From Verrucomicrobiota bacterium (GTDB lineage: Bacteria > Verrucomicrobiota > Verrucomicrobiia > Opitutales > UBA2995), in the NCBI GenBank assembly GCA_027622555.1, contig JAQBYJ010000037.1, positions 1 to 45,878 on the forward strand: a stretch of 45,878 nt of DNA, read 5' to 3'. Each line of letters begins with the position of its first letter. The stretch's first letter is position 1. Positions 1-8,406 of the stretch are shown here, piece after piece. The notes under the pieces are model-generated. The model ran no database searches, had not been told where the DNA came from, and worked only from the letters and a program-made list of their open reading frames with translations. The translations under genes and the position numbers were made by a program.

Positions 1-74
1 GTAGCTAGACACTTTCAAGCCCAAAATAAAGGGTTTCAGCGATACGGAAAGAATTTGTCCTGCACCCGATTCTA

Positions 75-2693
75 ATGCCCTCATTTAAGCATCACCCTCT
101 GGGGCTGGATCCTTACCTTGTCGAAGGAACACCTTTTGATGACCAATTGATTGCCCAGGGTCTGCCGGATCGGGCGACGCTGTTGTTGGCCTTATTGGGG
201 GATGTGGGGTCGAGCGAAAATCGCCTTTCCGACTTTACCTGGCTAGGCCACCACGCTTCCGACTTCGAGGAACTGTTTGAGGGAACGGAATTCGAAGGAG
301 CATTCGGCACGGGTCGTTTCCTCCTGGCAGATCATTTCTTCCCTCAGGGCGGCTTTATTGGTGCCTCAACCGTTGCGTTTCCAAAATTCCTGACAAGTGC
401 ACCGCCTGCGGCCGTGGGGACGTTGCTGGATGGCGGCGAGGATTTCGCCAAACTAGCTGCCGCAGCCGCAGAGTTGCTGGACTATTTGTTGACAACCGAA
501 ACCGTGGGACAATTGGCGTTCTACCTTCCCGCGCCGAATCCACCTCTGGCGCAATTTCCGGATGATTTCGAAGGACTGCTGGAATCATTCAATAGTTTCG
601 GTCAACCGGGTGGACCCTTCTATGGAGATTTTTATCCCGTCGACAAAACCTTCATGCGGGGTTGGGTGGATACGCCCTTGTTGGGTGTGCCGACCGGACG
701 TGCGGCGTTTGCCTACAACGGAGATACGGGAGTTATGGAACTAACTGCCGAGATTCCTGAAGACAGTTGGTTCAGTGATCTGGTAGGCGAAGCGAGTATT
801 ACACTCGGGCTTGAAGGAAACCATAAAGCGGTCGAGGACCTGCCGCTAAAATTCTGGAAACTGTCGGCTGAGCTGATCACCTCCATCAAGGAAGGAACGG
901 CAACCGACGAGGAGCGACAGGCGATGAAAGATGATTTTGTGGCGCAAGCCATCACTGATGTCGGTTTTGAGGGCATGATGGAACTGCTTTACGCGATGCC
1001 CAAGATGTCGGCTGTGTTGAATTTCAGTGAATTGACGATACCGGGTGTGTCCCCTGAATTGCCCCTTGCAAAGGTAGAAGGTGCCAGTCTCGAAATCTAT
1101 TCGCCCTATTTCAACCTTGCCGGCGCGGATGGTGATAACCCGCTCGACCGCGTGCGCCGCGAGGGCGGCATCGGTTTCTCAGGGTCCCTTTCATTGGGAG
1201 GAGGGCTTATTAGCATCTCCGAAGCCGAGCTGGCTGTGATAGGTAATTCGGTGAACCCACTCGTTTTCCCGGATGTTATCGGTTCTTTCAAGGCGGATGC
1301 GGTTGATTTTGATGGCATAAACCTGTTGCCCGGCAAGGGAGCACTGGAGGGTAGCTTCATGCTTGAATCCGGCTCGGCGATGCTGAGTATCGGTGCCGAA
1401 ATCGAATTGATTGACTTCGCAGGTCTTCAATTGATCCCGCTTGAGGATGATGCCGATGGGAAAATAGGAGTCAGTCTGGACTTGGAAGCTCCGGCAGGCG
1501 AGTGGGGTAACCTGGGTTTGTCGTTAAACGAAGCAATGATCCTACGCAGTCATTTCCTGGGAGATGCCGTGCAGGTTGTAGTGGACCCCTTTACCTTTTA
1601 TTCCGATGACAGCTGGACCGCTACGGCTCATTTTGATGGATCAGGAGTTCTGGAGTTGAAGGTCGGTGATGTTGTTTGGGCCAGTGTCCAGCCTGCGGGT
1701 GGAGACTGGGGAAAATTTGGTGCCGAGGTGAAAGGGTTTGGATATTCTGTTACAGAATTCAGCTTCGATGAACTGCCTCTTGGGGCTATCGTGCGCTTCC
1801 CCAAGCCGCCGTTTGGCAATTTAAGCCAGCTTGAATTCACGGTGGGGGCAGGTGGATCCGCCAGTCTTACCCTATCGTCGGAAGGATTTTCACTGGTGGC
1901 CCAAGTGAACAAGGCCTTTGGCTTCGATCCCCTGGGGGGCGGTGTGCTCGCTGAAGGATTCATGTTGGAGTTGACTCACGAGAGTCTTGAAGTTGTGGGT
2001 TCGTCCGACAAGTTTGTACTGGCCCCTGGAGTAATCCTGACCGCTAAGCTCGATGAAAATATTGAGTTTTCCCTGGATTATACTCTTGAGGATGGCTGGG
2101 ACGTGCTCATGGATCCAGCCTTTCTCCTGTTGAGTAATGTTGGGGTAGCCCAGCTTTTCACGATCGATGGCGGAGTTAAGGAAAAGGCCCCCGGATTATT
2201 GTCACCGTTTACTTTTTCTCAGAATGACGATTGGACCGCACGAATTACCCTGACGGAGCTCACTCTGGATGCCGATGGCGGCGGCGCATTGCCATCCATC
2301 GTCACAATAGCTCCATCGACCGGATCAGAAAGCCTGCTCTCGGCGACACTGAATGGGGTGGGCACAAGTTCCCTTTCCTTTGAAGCAGTTCGCAGTGGAA
2401 AAATCGACCTGACCTGGTTCCCGGAATCCGCGCTGGAAACCTCTATGGATGCGATTGATCCGGGCACCCTGACCATGCGCCTGGACATCAAGGATGGTTT
2501 TTCCATTAGCGTGTCCAAGCCGGACGAACTGATTCAGTTTCCCGGTTTCCCTTCCATTTCAGGTGGGGCCAACCTCGAAATCAATGAGGATGGTTTTGAA
2601 CTCCGGGGTATCAGCACGAGTAGCATACAGTTTCCTGCGACAGGCCTGAACCCACCCTTGTTTAAAATCGGAAGCATCCAACTCTGGAAATAG
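75..2693 (+). CDS. Large beta-rich repetitive protein, 5' part of a broken gene
   Basis: I do not recognise a family. The 872 residues are rich in Gly, Ser, Leu, Phe and acidic residues, with repeated short beta-strand-like blocks. Phrases such as FxFSxDDxWTA recur (near residues 508 and 716), suggesting a repetitive beta-solenoid or beta-sandwich surface protein. There is no signal peptide at this start, and no convincing ribosome binding site upstream. Another frame upstream (positions 5-85) also reads like protein, so the true N-terminus probably lies outside the window or behind a second frameshift. The frame closes at a TAG directly after a short A run, while the next frame carries on in the same compositional style. 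The protein is therefore probably the first part of one gene continuing to 3948. Function unknown; an adhesin-like role is only a guess. Confidence 0.6.
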   Translation: MPSFKHHPLGLDPYLVEGTPFDDQLIAQGLPDRATLLLALLGDVGSSENRLSDFTWLGHHASDFEELFEGTEFEGAFGTGRFLLADHFFPQGGFIGASTVAFPKFLTSAPPAAVGTLLDGGEDFAKLAAAAAELLDYLLTTETVGQLAFYLPAPNPPLAQFPDDFEGLLESFNSFGQPGGPFYGDFYPVDKTFMRGWVDTPLLGVPTGRAAFAYNGDTGVMELTAEIPEDSWFSDLVGEASITLGLEGNHKAVEDLPLKFWKLSAELITSIKEGTATDEERQAMKDDFVAQAITDVGFEGMMELLYAMPKMSAVLNFSELTIPGVSPELPLAKVEGASLEIYSPYFNLAGADGDNPLDRVRREGGIGFSGSLSLGGGLISISEAELAVIGNSVNPLVFPDVIGSFKADAVDFDGINLLPGKGALEGSFMLESGSAMLSIGAEIELIDFAGLQLIPLEDDADGKIGVSLDLEAPAGEWGNLGLSLNEAMILRSHFLGDAVQVVVDPFTFYSDDSWTATAHFDGSGVLELKVGDVVWASVQPAGGDWGKFGAEVKGFGYSVTEFSFDELPLGAIVRFPKPPFGNLSQLEFTVGAGGSASLTLSSEGFSLVAQVNKAFGFDPLGGGVLAEGFMLELTHESLEVVGSSDKFVLAPGVILTAKLDENIEFSLDYTLEDGWDVLMDPAFLLLSNVGVAQLFTIDGGVKEKAPGLLSPFTFSQNDDWTARITLTELTLDADGGGALPSIVTIAPSTGSESLLSATLNGVGTSSLSFEAVRSGKIDLTWFPESALETSMDAIDPGTLTMRLDIKDGFSISVSKPDELIQFPGFPSISGGANLEINEDGFELRGISTSSIQFPATGLNPPLFKIGSIQLWK

Positions 2694-2763
2694 CCTGAGC
2701 TTCGGTGGAGGTGCGTTAACCCTGTCCCTGGGCGTTCCCAAGGGAAGCTTTGTTGGAGTAAGT

Positions 2764-3948
2764 TTGCCTTCCAATAAGATTAAGAAAGTTGAACTCCGGT
2801 CCTTTATCGGCTCAGGAAGTTTTATAGCCGCTTTGGAAACGAGTGACGATATTTCGCTGTTTGGAAATGGGCTGATTGAATTGAGGTCGGGGACCCATAC
2901 CTTCTTCGGTGATTTCGGAGATCCTCTGCTCCGTGTGGGCCTGTCTGCCTTGGGCATGCTAAACCTGGTTTACCCGAACCCAGCCAATCCTGCCACGACG
3001 TTGAGTAAGTCGTTTAATATCAACCTCGAGTTTGACAGCGATGGAGTATTCAGTCCGGTGGAAATTACGAACTCCTTGCCGTCCGTAGACCTGGAGTGGC
3101 TGGCGCTCGTCCCTAACGGTGGTGGTAGTGAAGGCAAATTTACCGTCGGTTATAGTGCAGGTGTGTTCAATCTGGCGGTGAGCGGCTACGATCTGGATCT
3201 ATTTAATCAGGGTTACACGGATCTGGGCATGAGTGCTTCCAGTAACGGCGTTGTTTCCGTGACTGGAGGCGGACTGGGAGCGAAGACCTTCCAGTTTGGA
3301 AGCGGGCAGGGCCTGATGCAGCTTGTGGCTGGGTCGCGTCTGCCCTTTAGCTGGAATGTGCAGACCGGAAGCTTTTCGTTGACCATGCCAAATAACCTGG
3401 AGCTGTCTTTCCTGGGTAATCCCGTATCTTCCGGAACATTATTGGATGGGTTCGATTTGGATGGATTTACCATCGACCAGACCGGCGCATTTGAGAAATC
3501 GTTCAGTCATAATCTGACGGTGAATGGAGCATCCCTTGGCAACTTTGGTATGGCCTTCAAAAGGGATTCAGCAAGTGATCCGATCGAACTCCTCATCGAC
3601 AATGAATCACTGAGTTACACAGGTGGGAACGGACTTCTGCTATCGATGCGGGCCGCCAGCACCGGATCCTTTGTTATCGGAATCTCGGGCTCGTTGTCCA
3701 TCAACGTCCAGAATACCGCCTTCGGAATTTTTGATGAACTGGATGGTAAGGCGGATGGAGTCTTGAAACTTTTGAACCTGGATCTCGATATTGTAAATCC
3801 GACCCAACCAGGGCTGAAATTCTCAGGCGAGGTTTCCTTCGTGGGCACGAAATTCATTCTCACCCTTGGTAGAACCGGATCAAATCTGACGGTCGTATTC
3901 ACGAACCTTGGTTCTCTTCCAACTCCATTCGTTCTGCCAAACCTGTAA
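2764..3948 (+). CDS. Large beta-rich repetitive protein, 3' part of the same broken gene
   Basis: The 394 residues have the same Gly/Ser/Leu/Phe-rich beta-strand style as the preceding reading frame. The formal start is a TTG, but the frame is open and protein-like from about 2650; the residues before the TTG include LSFGGGALTLSLGVPKGSF. Removing one A from the AAA at 2687-2689 would join the two frames as ...SIQLWNSLSFGGGAL..., which reads naturally. I therefore treat this as the C-terminal part of one gene with an authentic or sequencing frameshift. It ends in LPTPFVLPNL, with no autotransporter barrel, LPxTG or visible sorting domain. The next gene starts 118 bases downstream on the same strand and could belong to the same transcript. 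Confidence 0.55.
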   Translation: MPSNKIKKVELRSFIGSGSFIAALETSDDISLFGNGLIELRSGTHTFFGDFGDPLLRVGLSALGMLNLVYPNPANPATTLSKSFNINLEFDSDGVFSPVEITNSLPSVDLEWLALVPNGGGSEGKFTVGYSAGVFNLAVSGYDLDLFNQGYTDLGMSASSNGVVSVTGGGLGAKTFQFGSGQGLMQLVAGSRLPFSWNVQTGSFSLTMPNNLELSFLGNPVSSGTLLDGFDLDGFTIDQTGAFEKSFSHNLTVNGASLGNFGMAFKRDSASDPIELLIDNESLSYTGGNGLLLSMRAASTGSFVIGISGSLSINVQNTAFGIFDELDGKADGVLKLLNLDLDIVNPTQPGLKFSGEVSFVGTKFILTLGRTGSNLTVVFTNLGSLPTPFVLPNL

Positions 3949-4066
3949 CGCCAGCCCCGACTTTGGCCTTTCGACTCGCGGCTTACGCCTTTAATTGGAT
4001 CAATTCCCTCGTTGAGATTACTAAAAGACCTGTCCACTGTATTGGAGATCCTCATTTACCGCCTAT

Positions 4067-5722
4067 ATGTTTCGACCGTTTATCTTCCTGATCCTGTCCC
4101 TTATCCTGGGAATCCTGGGTTGGTCTGTACCTGTTTACTGGCAGTTGGTTAATAGCCAGTTGCTGGAAGCGGTAGGAATAGGAACCCCGAGCCTCGTCGA
4201 TTCGGCCACAAGCCAGGTGCAGCTGGATCATCTTGGCGTCGCAGCTATTTTTCTCGATGCTGCTGAATCGCTTGAAGTGGAAGGTGTGACCCCGGTCAGG
4301 CAGAGTATTGCCAGGACAATTGAGCTCTTTCCGGAGTACGCCATTTCTGGTGGACCCGATATTTATTTTGATCAAATCCTGCGCCTGGATCCGCAGCTAC
4401 GAGTGGCGACTCGCACCGAACTGATCTTCAATCTGATTCCTTCTCAGACTCGAACAACGCTTTTATCATTTTTAGAAAACTCCCGGAGTACGTCCGTTCA
4501 AGCCGTTATCGCAACGCGCGACATGGCTGGAACCCGTCAATTTATGCCCGTCTACTCCGCGGCTGGCCAACCCTTGGAAGCGACCATTCTGCTCACCGCT
4601 TTGTTGATGCAAGGTAACCATTTGTCCCCGGAAGTAGCTGCCAATATTCGTACCTTGGCTGACAACAAAGCCGACGCCTACGCCGTCTCTGATTTGGAAC
4701 GGATCTACTTCGCACTCTTTTCTTTGGGCAAACGCATGAATTGGAATCAGTTGGTTCAACTACTGCCCTTTTTGGAAGATACAGAGTTGCTGGAAAATGT
4801 AGCAGCTTACGCCCGAAACCATGACGAAACGTTTGGCTGGATCTATGCGGCGATTATTCAACAGCAGAGCTCTCGTTCAGTTATTCAATATCTGGAGACC
4901 TACCCCAAGGAAGGTTTAGACAATCTGGGAATGTCTCTTAGCTTTGGGAAGGGGGCATTGGACTACTTACTCTTACAGATGAAGAAAGTGGAGGAACCTC
5001 GACTCCGCATGCAATTGGCTGAGCGGGTGCCTTGGTTGTTGGGTAATCCTGCTTTCCTTCTTCCCGCTGCCAGAAATCCTGGCGCGTTTCTCATTTTCAA
5101 AGGTCTCTTTACAGCTCTGTCAGCGTTTTGTTTGACCTCCTTCGCGATGCAGGCGTTTCCCTTACTATTTCATACATTCAAGCGAACTCGCAAACCACCA
5201 ATCCTTGTAAACGCTTTAAGAACGCTCACTCTAACCTTGATTCTTGCCTTTTTAATTATCCTGATAACGGAACCTGGCGTGCTTCGGCAAAGTCAAACAC
5301 CTCAACCTGAGGTTCGACTTGAGTGGGCGTTTCAAGATACCGTAGAATCCTTATTCACTCCAACAGAACGAAAAGATACCATGGACCAGATCACAATCAT
5401 CACACTCTCGATCTTCTTCCTTATGCAAACGGCCCTTTACATGGCTGGGCTCATTAAGCTTACCGAAATCAGAAAGATGGACGCTTCACCGACTCTCAAA
5501 CTCCAGCTCATTGAAAATGAGGATCAACTCTTTGATAGTGGACTCTATTTGGGACTCACAGGAACCGTTCTTTCTTTGATCTTTCTTGCGGTGGGCGTTG
5601 TCCAGGCCAGCTTGATGGCCGCGTATTCGTCTACCCTTTTTGGCATCATCTTTGTCGCCATTCTCAAGGTGTTACATGTGCGACCTTTTCGTAAGACCCT
5701 TCTTTTACTCGTGCACAAGTAG
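4067..5722 (+). CDS. Multi-pass membrane protein with C-terminal MotA/TolQ/ExbB-like module
   Basis: The 551-residue protein is not a close match to any family I know. Visible topology: an N-terminal signal anchor (about 4-25), a 310-residue mostly helical, presumably periplasmic domain, then hydrophobic segments at about 339-368, 383-401, 441-463, 492-513 and 518-536. The last three segments repeat the layout of MotA/TolQ/ExbB: a helix, a charged cytoplasmic loop (464-490), then two adjacent helices opening with GLYLGLTGTVLSLIFLAVG. That stretch resembles the G-x-x-G-T-V signature of ExbB/TolQ helices. The next gene starts two bases after the stop and encodes a protein with a single membrane helix containing an Asp, as ExbD/MotB partners do. 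Inference: an ion-channel stator subunit with an unusual added periplasmic domain. The stator assignment is moderate; membrane location is firm. Confidence 0.7.
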   Translation: MFRPFIFLILSLILGILGWSVPVYWQLVNSQLLEAVGIGTPSLVDSATSQVQLDHLGVAAIFLDAAESLEVEGVTPVRQSIARTIELFPEYAISGGPDIYFDQILRLDPQLRVATRTELIFNLIPSQTRTTLLSFLENSRSTSVQAVIATRDMAGTRQFMPVYSAAGQPLEATILLTALLMQGNHLSPEVAANIRTLADNKADAYAVSDLERIYFALFSLGKRMNWNQLVQLLPFLEDTELLENVAAYARNHDETFGWIYAAIIQQQSSRSVIQYLETYPKEGLDNLGMSLSFGKGALDYLLLQMKKVEEPRLRMQLAERVPWLLGNPAFLLPAARNPGAFLIFKGLFTALSAFCLTSFAMQAFPLLFHTFKRTRKPPILVNALRTLTLTLILAFLIILITEPGVLRQSQTPQPEVRLEWAFQDTVESLFTPTERKDTMDQITIITLSIFFLMQTALYMAGLIKLTEIRKMDASPTLKLQLIENEDQLFDSGLYLGLTGTVLSLIFLAVGVVQASLMAAYSSTLFGIIFVAILKVLHVRPFRKTLLLLVHK

Positions 5723-5724
5723 TC

Positions 5725-7176
5725 ATGAATAAAACACTGCTTCTCATCATCTGTGACTTTCTGCTGCTAAGCCTTTTGGCTCTAGCCCGGTTTGACGCGC
5801 CGGAAGAGGAGCAGTCCGAGCAACAAGTACTTCCGGAGGATCCCATCCAGGCACAGGAAGACATTATTGAAGTGCTGAAGCTTTCACTGGAGCTCGAGGA
5901 AGCATCGAATCAGAATATTGTTGCTTCCCTTCAAGATACGCAAAAAGAGTTGGAAACGACCTCCAGTACACTGGAAAACCGTGAAAAAGAATTGCAGCTA
6001 ACTCAGGAAGAACGGGAAACCCTGGCTCTGGCAAAAAAAGAATTGGAGAAAAACCTACAGGAACGCATTGCTGTTTTGGAAAGAACCGAAGCGGATGTTA
6101 AGCAATTGAGTACCGTTCTGGAGGAAGAGCGACGGGAGGCCGATAGAAAGCTTCGTCAGATGGAAACGCTCCAAAAAGAACTTCAAGATAAACAAGCTGC
6201 AATCGCCCAAGCAGAAACACGTCAGAAAGAACTGGAAGAGGGCCAGCGCCAAGCAGAACGGAAGGCGCAAACCCTGGACACGCAACTTCAGCTTGCGGAG
6301 GCAGAAAGTCGTTTGGTTCGTGAAAACCTGGAACAGGTTCGTGTGGAAGCGGCCACCGTTCGCGACGATAACGTTCGTTTGCAGGAACACGCTTCTCAAC
6401 TCGCTACTCAACTTACTGCGGGCGTAAATGCCCAGAGTGACCGTCTTTCTGAAATCGCCGAGGAAGTTCGCAAGTCCCAACCCAGAAACCCGAATCAGAT
6501 ATTTACGGACTTTGTTGGAAGTGGTGTGACCGTCGATCTTCGCTATCAGAAATCGACTCGAGGCGGCGACGAAAGAAGAGTAACGATTCGCCCCGTCATG
6601 GTCTCCGATGGCCAAGAACTTAAAGCTCTTATCACCTGGGAGGACACAGGCTTGTCAGAAAACGATTTACGCAACATGAGTCTGAATTTGCGCGGGGACA
6701 TTCGGCTTGGACGTTACACCTACCCCTTAACGACAATCAGTTTTCTTTCCACCGATACGCGCATTTTGGTTGTTCCCCTGGAATCTACTTGGGCGAGCCT
6801 TTTGGAAACAGAACCTTTTTACATTGCTACCGATCCCTTAAAATTTGAATATGCTGTTCTAATCGATTCTGAAACTGGAACCTCAGGAGAAGCCAAATTC
6901 AAAGTGGATATCAGCACACCCGACCACTTTAGGATCGATAGCCGCTTCTTAAATAGGCTCATGGGCGAATTTTCACCCAAGGAATCAGATATTATGTTCA
7001 GTAAAACTGGCGATTTCCTCGGAGTATTGGTGAACAAAGAATACGCCGTTCACATCGATAATTTTGTACCCGCCGAAACAGTCACGCTTGGTCAAGCCGA
7101 TACCATATTGCAGCTCCAAACAGGTTATACGCGTATGGTGAATCAAGTGAGGAGACTCCCTTCGGATGTTAGGTGA
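5725..7176 (+). CDS. Single-pass membrane protein with long periplasmic coiled coil; possible MotB/ExbD-like partner
   Basis: The 483-residue protein begins with one membrane helix (about 4-22, MNKTLLLIICDFLLLSLLAL) bearing Asp11 near its cytoplasmic side. ExbD and MotB carry their proton-binding Asp in a comparable short N-terminal helix. A long, strongly heptad-like coiled coil rich in Glu, Gln, Lys and Arg follows at about 50-250. A globular C-terminal domain (about 255-483) with beta-strand character follows that. I see no OmpA-type peptidoglycan-binding motif. The ATG lies two bases after the upstream stop, so the pair is almost certainly co-translated. Inference: the coiled coil spans the periplasm and passes force from the channel module to a target. 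Alternative: a structural coiled-coil protein of unrelated function. Confidence 0.7.
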   Translation: MNKTLLLIICDFLLLSLLALARFDAPEEEQSEQQVLPEDPIQAQEDIIEVLKLSLELEEASNQNIVASLQDTQKELETTSSTLENREKELQLTQEERETLALAKKELEKNLQERIAVLERTEADVKQLSTVLEEERREADRKLRQMETLQKELQDKQAAIAQAETRQKELEEGQRQAERKAQTLDTQLQLAEAESRLVRENLEQVRVEAATVRDDNVRLQEHASQLATQLTAGVNAQSDRLSEIAEEVRKSQPRNPNQIFTDFVGSGVTVDLRYQKSTRGGDERRVTIRPVMVSDGQELKALITWEDTGLSENDLRNMSLNLRGDIRLGRYTYPLTTISFLSTDTRILVVPLESTWASLLETEPFYIATDPLKFEYAVLIDSETGTSGEAKFKVDISTPDHFRIDSRFLNRLMGEFSPKESDIMFSKTGDFLGVLVNKEYAVHIDNFVPAETVTLGQADTILQLQTGYTRMVNQVRRLPSDVR

Positions 7177-7290
7177 GACCTGTTAATAATCCTTATATAT
7201 CCCGCTATTTTGATTCTTGTCTTGAATAAAGCTGCTTTTTTAATCCTCTTCCCTTAATACAAGGCCTAAAATTTAAACCAGAAAACGATT

Positions 7291-7638
7291 ATGAAAATTA
7301 ATGCTTACTTAAAACCACAATGTGGATGGAGCATGGGCGTGCGCGCTATCATGCAAAAGCACGGTCTCGAATACCAAGATATTGATATTATCAATTCTGC
7401 TGAAAACTACGCCGAAATGGTCCGCAAATCAGGTCAACCGCTGTCTCCCTGTGTAGAAGTCGACGGCATCATGCTTGCTGATGTGAGCGGGGAAGAAGTC
7501 GAAGCTTATTTGCTTTCCAACAAGCTGGTCGGTCAAAACGACGCTGAGGTTGGAGTTCCAACCGACCGCGGATGTTCTGACGAAGAACACGTGAAAATGC
7601 GCGAAGAGCAGGAAGCCAAACCGATTCGCTTCTTTTAG
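7291..7638 (+). CDS. Glutaredoxin family protein, CGWS active site
   Basis: This 115-residue protein has a glutaredoxin/thioredoxin fold: the N-terminal strand MKINAYLKPQ, then a C11-G-W-S14 active site, the cis-Pro region LSPCVEVDG (P53) and a C-terminal VSGEEVEAYL helix. Glutaredoxins reduce disulfides or handle glutathione adducts in the cytoplasm. The single active-site Cys followed by Ser suggests a monothiol mechanism. Additional Cys54, next to the cis-Pro, and Cys95, in an extra charged tail, could act as resolving residues. The gene stands alone, with a 114-base gap upstream and a strong terminator directly downstream. Family assignment is good; the physiological partner is unknown. 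Confidence 0.85.
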   Translation: MKINAYLKPQCGWSMGVRAIMQKHGLEYQDIDIINSAENYAEMVRKSGQPLSPCVEVDGIMLADVSGEEVEAYLLSNKLVGQNDAEVGVPTDRGCSDEEHVKMREEQEAKPIRFF

Positions 7639-7661
7639 TTCGCAGAAATAACATTTATTTC

Positions 7662-7690
7662 AGGCCGAATCCGCAAGGGTTCGGCCTTTT
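7662..7690 (+). terminator. Rho-independent terminator after the glutaredoxin gene
   Basis: The arm AGGCCGAA (7662-7669) pairs perfectly with TTCGGCCT (7680-7687). The stem extends inward by three more pairs (one G-U) to a GCAA tetraloop at 7673-7676. A T-rich tract (TTTTTGTTT) follows. It lies 24 bases after the glutaredoxin stop and insulates that gene from the toxin-antitoxin operon. Confidence 0.9.
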
Positions 7691-7719
7691 TGTTTGGGAC
7701 ACTGATTCAAAACGGGAAC

Positions 7720-7747
7720 TTGACAATATATATTAAAAGTCTATACG
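7720..7747 (+). promoter_or_regulatory. Promoter of the vapBC operon
   Basis: There is a consensus TTGACA -35 hexamer at 7720-7725, a 16-base spacer and TATACG at 7742-7747 as -10. Expected initiation near 7753-7755 is within a few bases of the antitoxin ATG at 7756, so the mRNA would be almost leaderless. The AT-rich spacer is a plausible site for autorepression by the VapB DNA-binding domain. Confidence 0.6.
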
Positions 7748-7755
7748 TGTTGAGA

Positions 7756-7989
7756 ATGGATACAGCTAAACTGTTTAAAAATGGGAGTAGTCAGGCGGTC
7801 CGTTTACCGAAAAATTATCGGCTTCCAGGTAAGCAGGTTTTCATCCGTCGGCTAGGAAAGGGTATCGTGCTTATGCCTGAAGTGGGATCATGGGATACCC
7901 TTATTGAGAGCATTCACCAATTTACCGATGATTTTTCATCGGCTCGGGAGCAAGGTGAAGTCGATGAAAGGGAATCGTTGTTTGAATGA
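7756..7989 (+). CDS. vapB: VapB-type antitoxin (AbrB/MazE-like)
   Basis: From the ATG at 7756 the product is 77 residues. It starts MDTAKLFKNGSSQAVRLPK, the classic swapped-hairpin AbrB/VapB N-terminus, followed by the strand-rich VFIRRLGKGIVLMPE and an acidic C-terminal tail that would bind and block the toxin. The reading frame is open further upstream to 7690, but that stretch overlaps the promoter and does not resemble the family, so I reject the longer start. The stop overlaps the vapC start (ATGA), as in translationally coupled toxin-antitoxin pairs. VapB neutralises VapC and represses its own promoter with the toxin as corepressor (family knowledge). Confidence 0.9.
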   Translation: MDTAKLFKNGSSQAVRLPKNYRLPGKQVFIRRLGKGIVLMPEVGSWDTLIESIHQFTDDFSSAREQGEVDERESLFE

Positions 7990-8384
7990 AGTACCTGCTC
8001 GATACCGACATTTGCATCTATATTATCAAAAAGAGACCTGAATCTGTGTTTGCTCGATTTAGAAAATGTGCGATTGGTGATATCGGAATTTCTTCCATCA
8101 CCTATGCAGAATTATGCTTTGGTGTCTATAAGAGCCAAAATGTCGAAAAAAATCTGGAAGCCTTAGGGGGATTTGTAGCACCTCTGGAAATTATTCCTTA
8201 CGAGCAACCTGCTTGCCTTGCCTATGGCAAAGTAAGGAGTGAGTTGGAAAATGCAGGTCAACCTATTGGTCCGCTAGATACTTTAATTGCATCTCATGCG
8301 GTGAGCTTAGGTGTTACCTTGGTCACTAACAATATCAAAGAATTCAATCGAATTGAAAGTCTCAAGGTTGAGACTTGGACGTAA
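7986..8384 (+). CDS. vapC: VapC-type PIN-domain ribonuclease toxin
   Basis: The 132-residue protein is a full-length PIN domain. The acidic metal-binding residues are in their usual places: Asp6 in MKYLLDTDICIYI, Glu42 in ITYAEL, Asp98 in GPLDTLIASHA, and the NN pair (115-116) in TNNIKEF. VapC toxins cut specific RNAs, commonly initiator tRNA or the sarcin-ricin loop, when freed from VapB; the target here cannot be read from sequence. The ATG overlaps the antitoxin stop by four bases. All catalytic positions appear intact, so the toxin should be active. Confidence 0.92.
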   Translation: MKYLLDTDICIYIIKKRPESVFARFRKCAIGDIGISSITYAELCFGVYKSQNVEKNLEALGGFVAPLEIIPYEQPACLAYGKVRSELENAGQPIGPLDTLIASHAVSLGVTLVTNNIKEFNRIESLKVETWT

Positions 8385-8406
8385 CAGAGGCGTATGTGGA
8401 ATTTGA

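Noticed and set aside
4067-7176. Zorya defence system
   Set aside because: The pair is stator-like, but there is no OmpA-type domain in the second protein and no ZorC/D or ZorE gene nearby.
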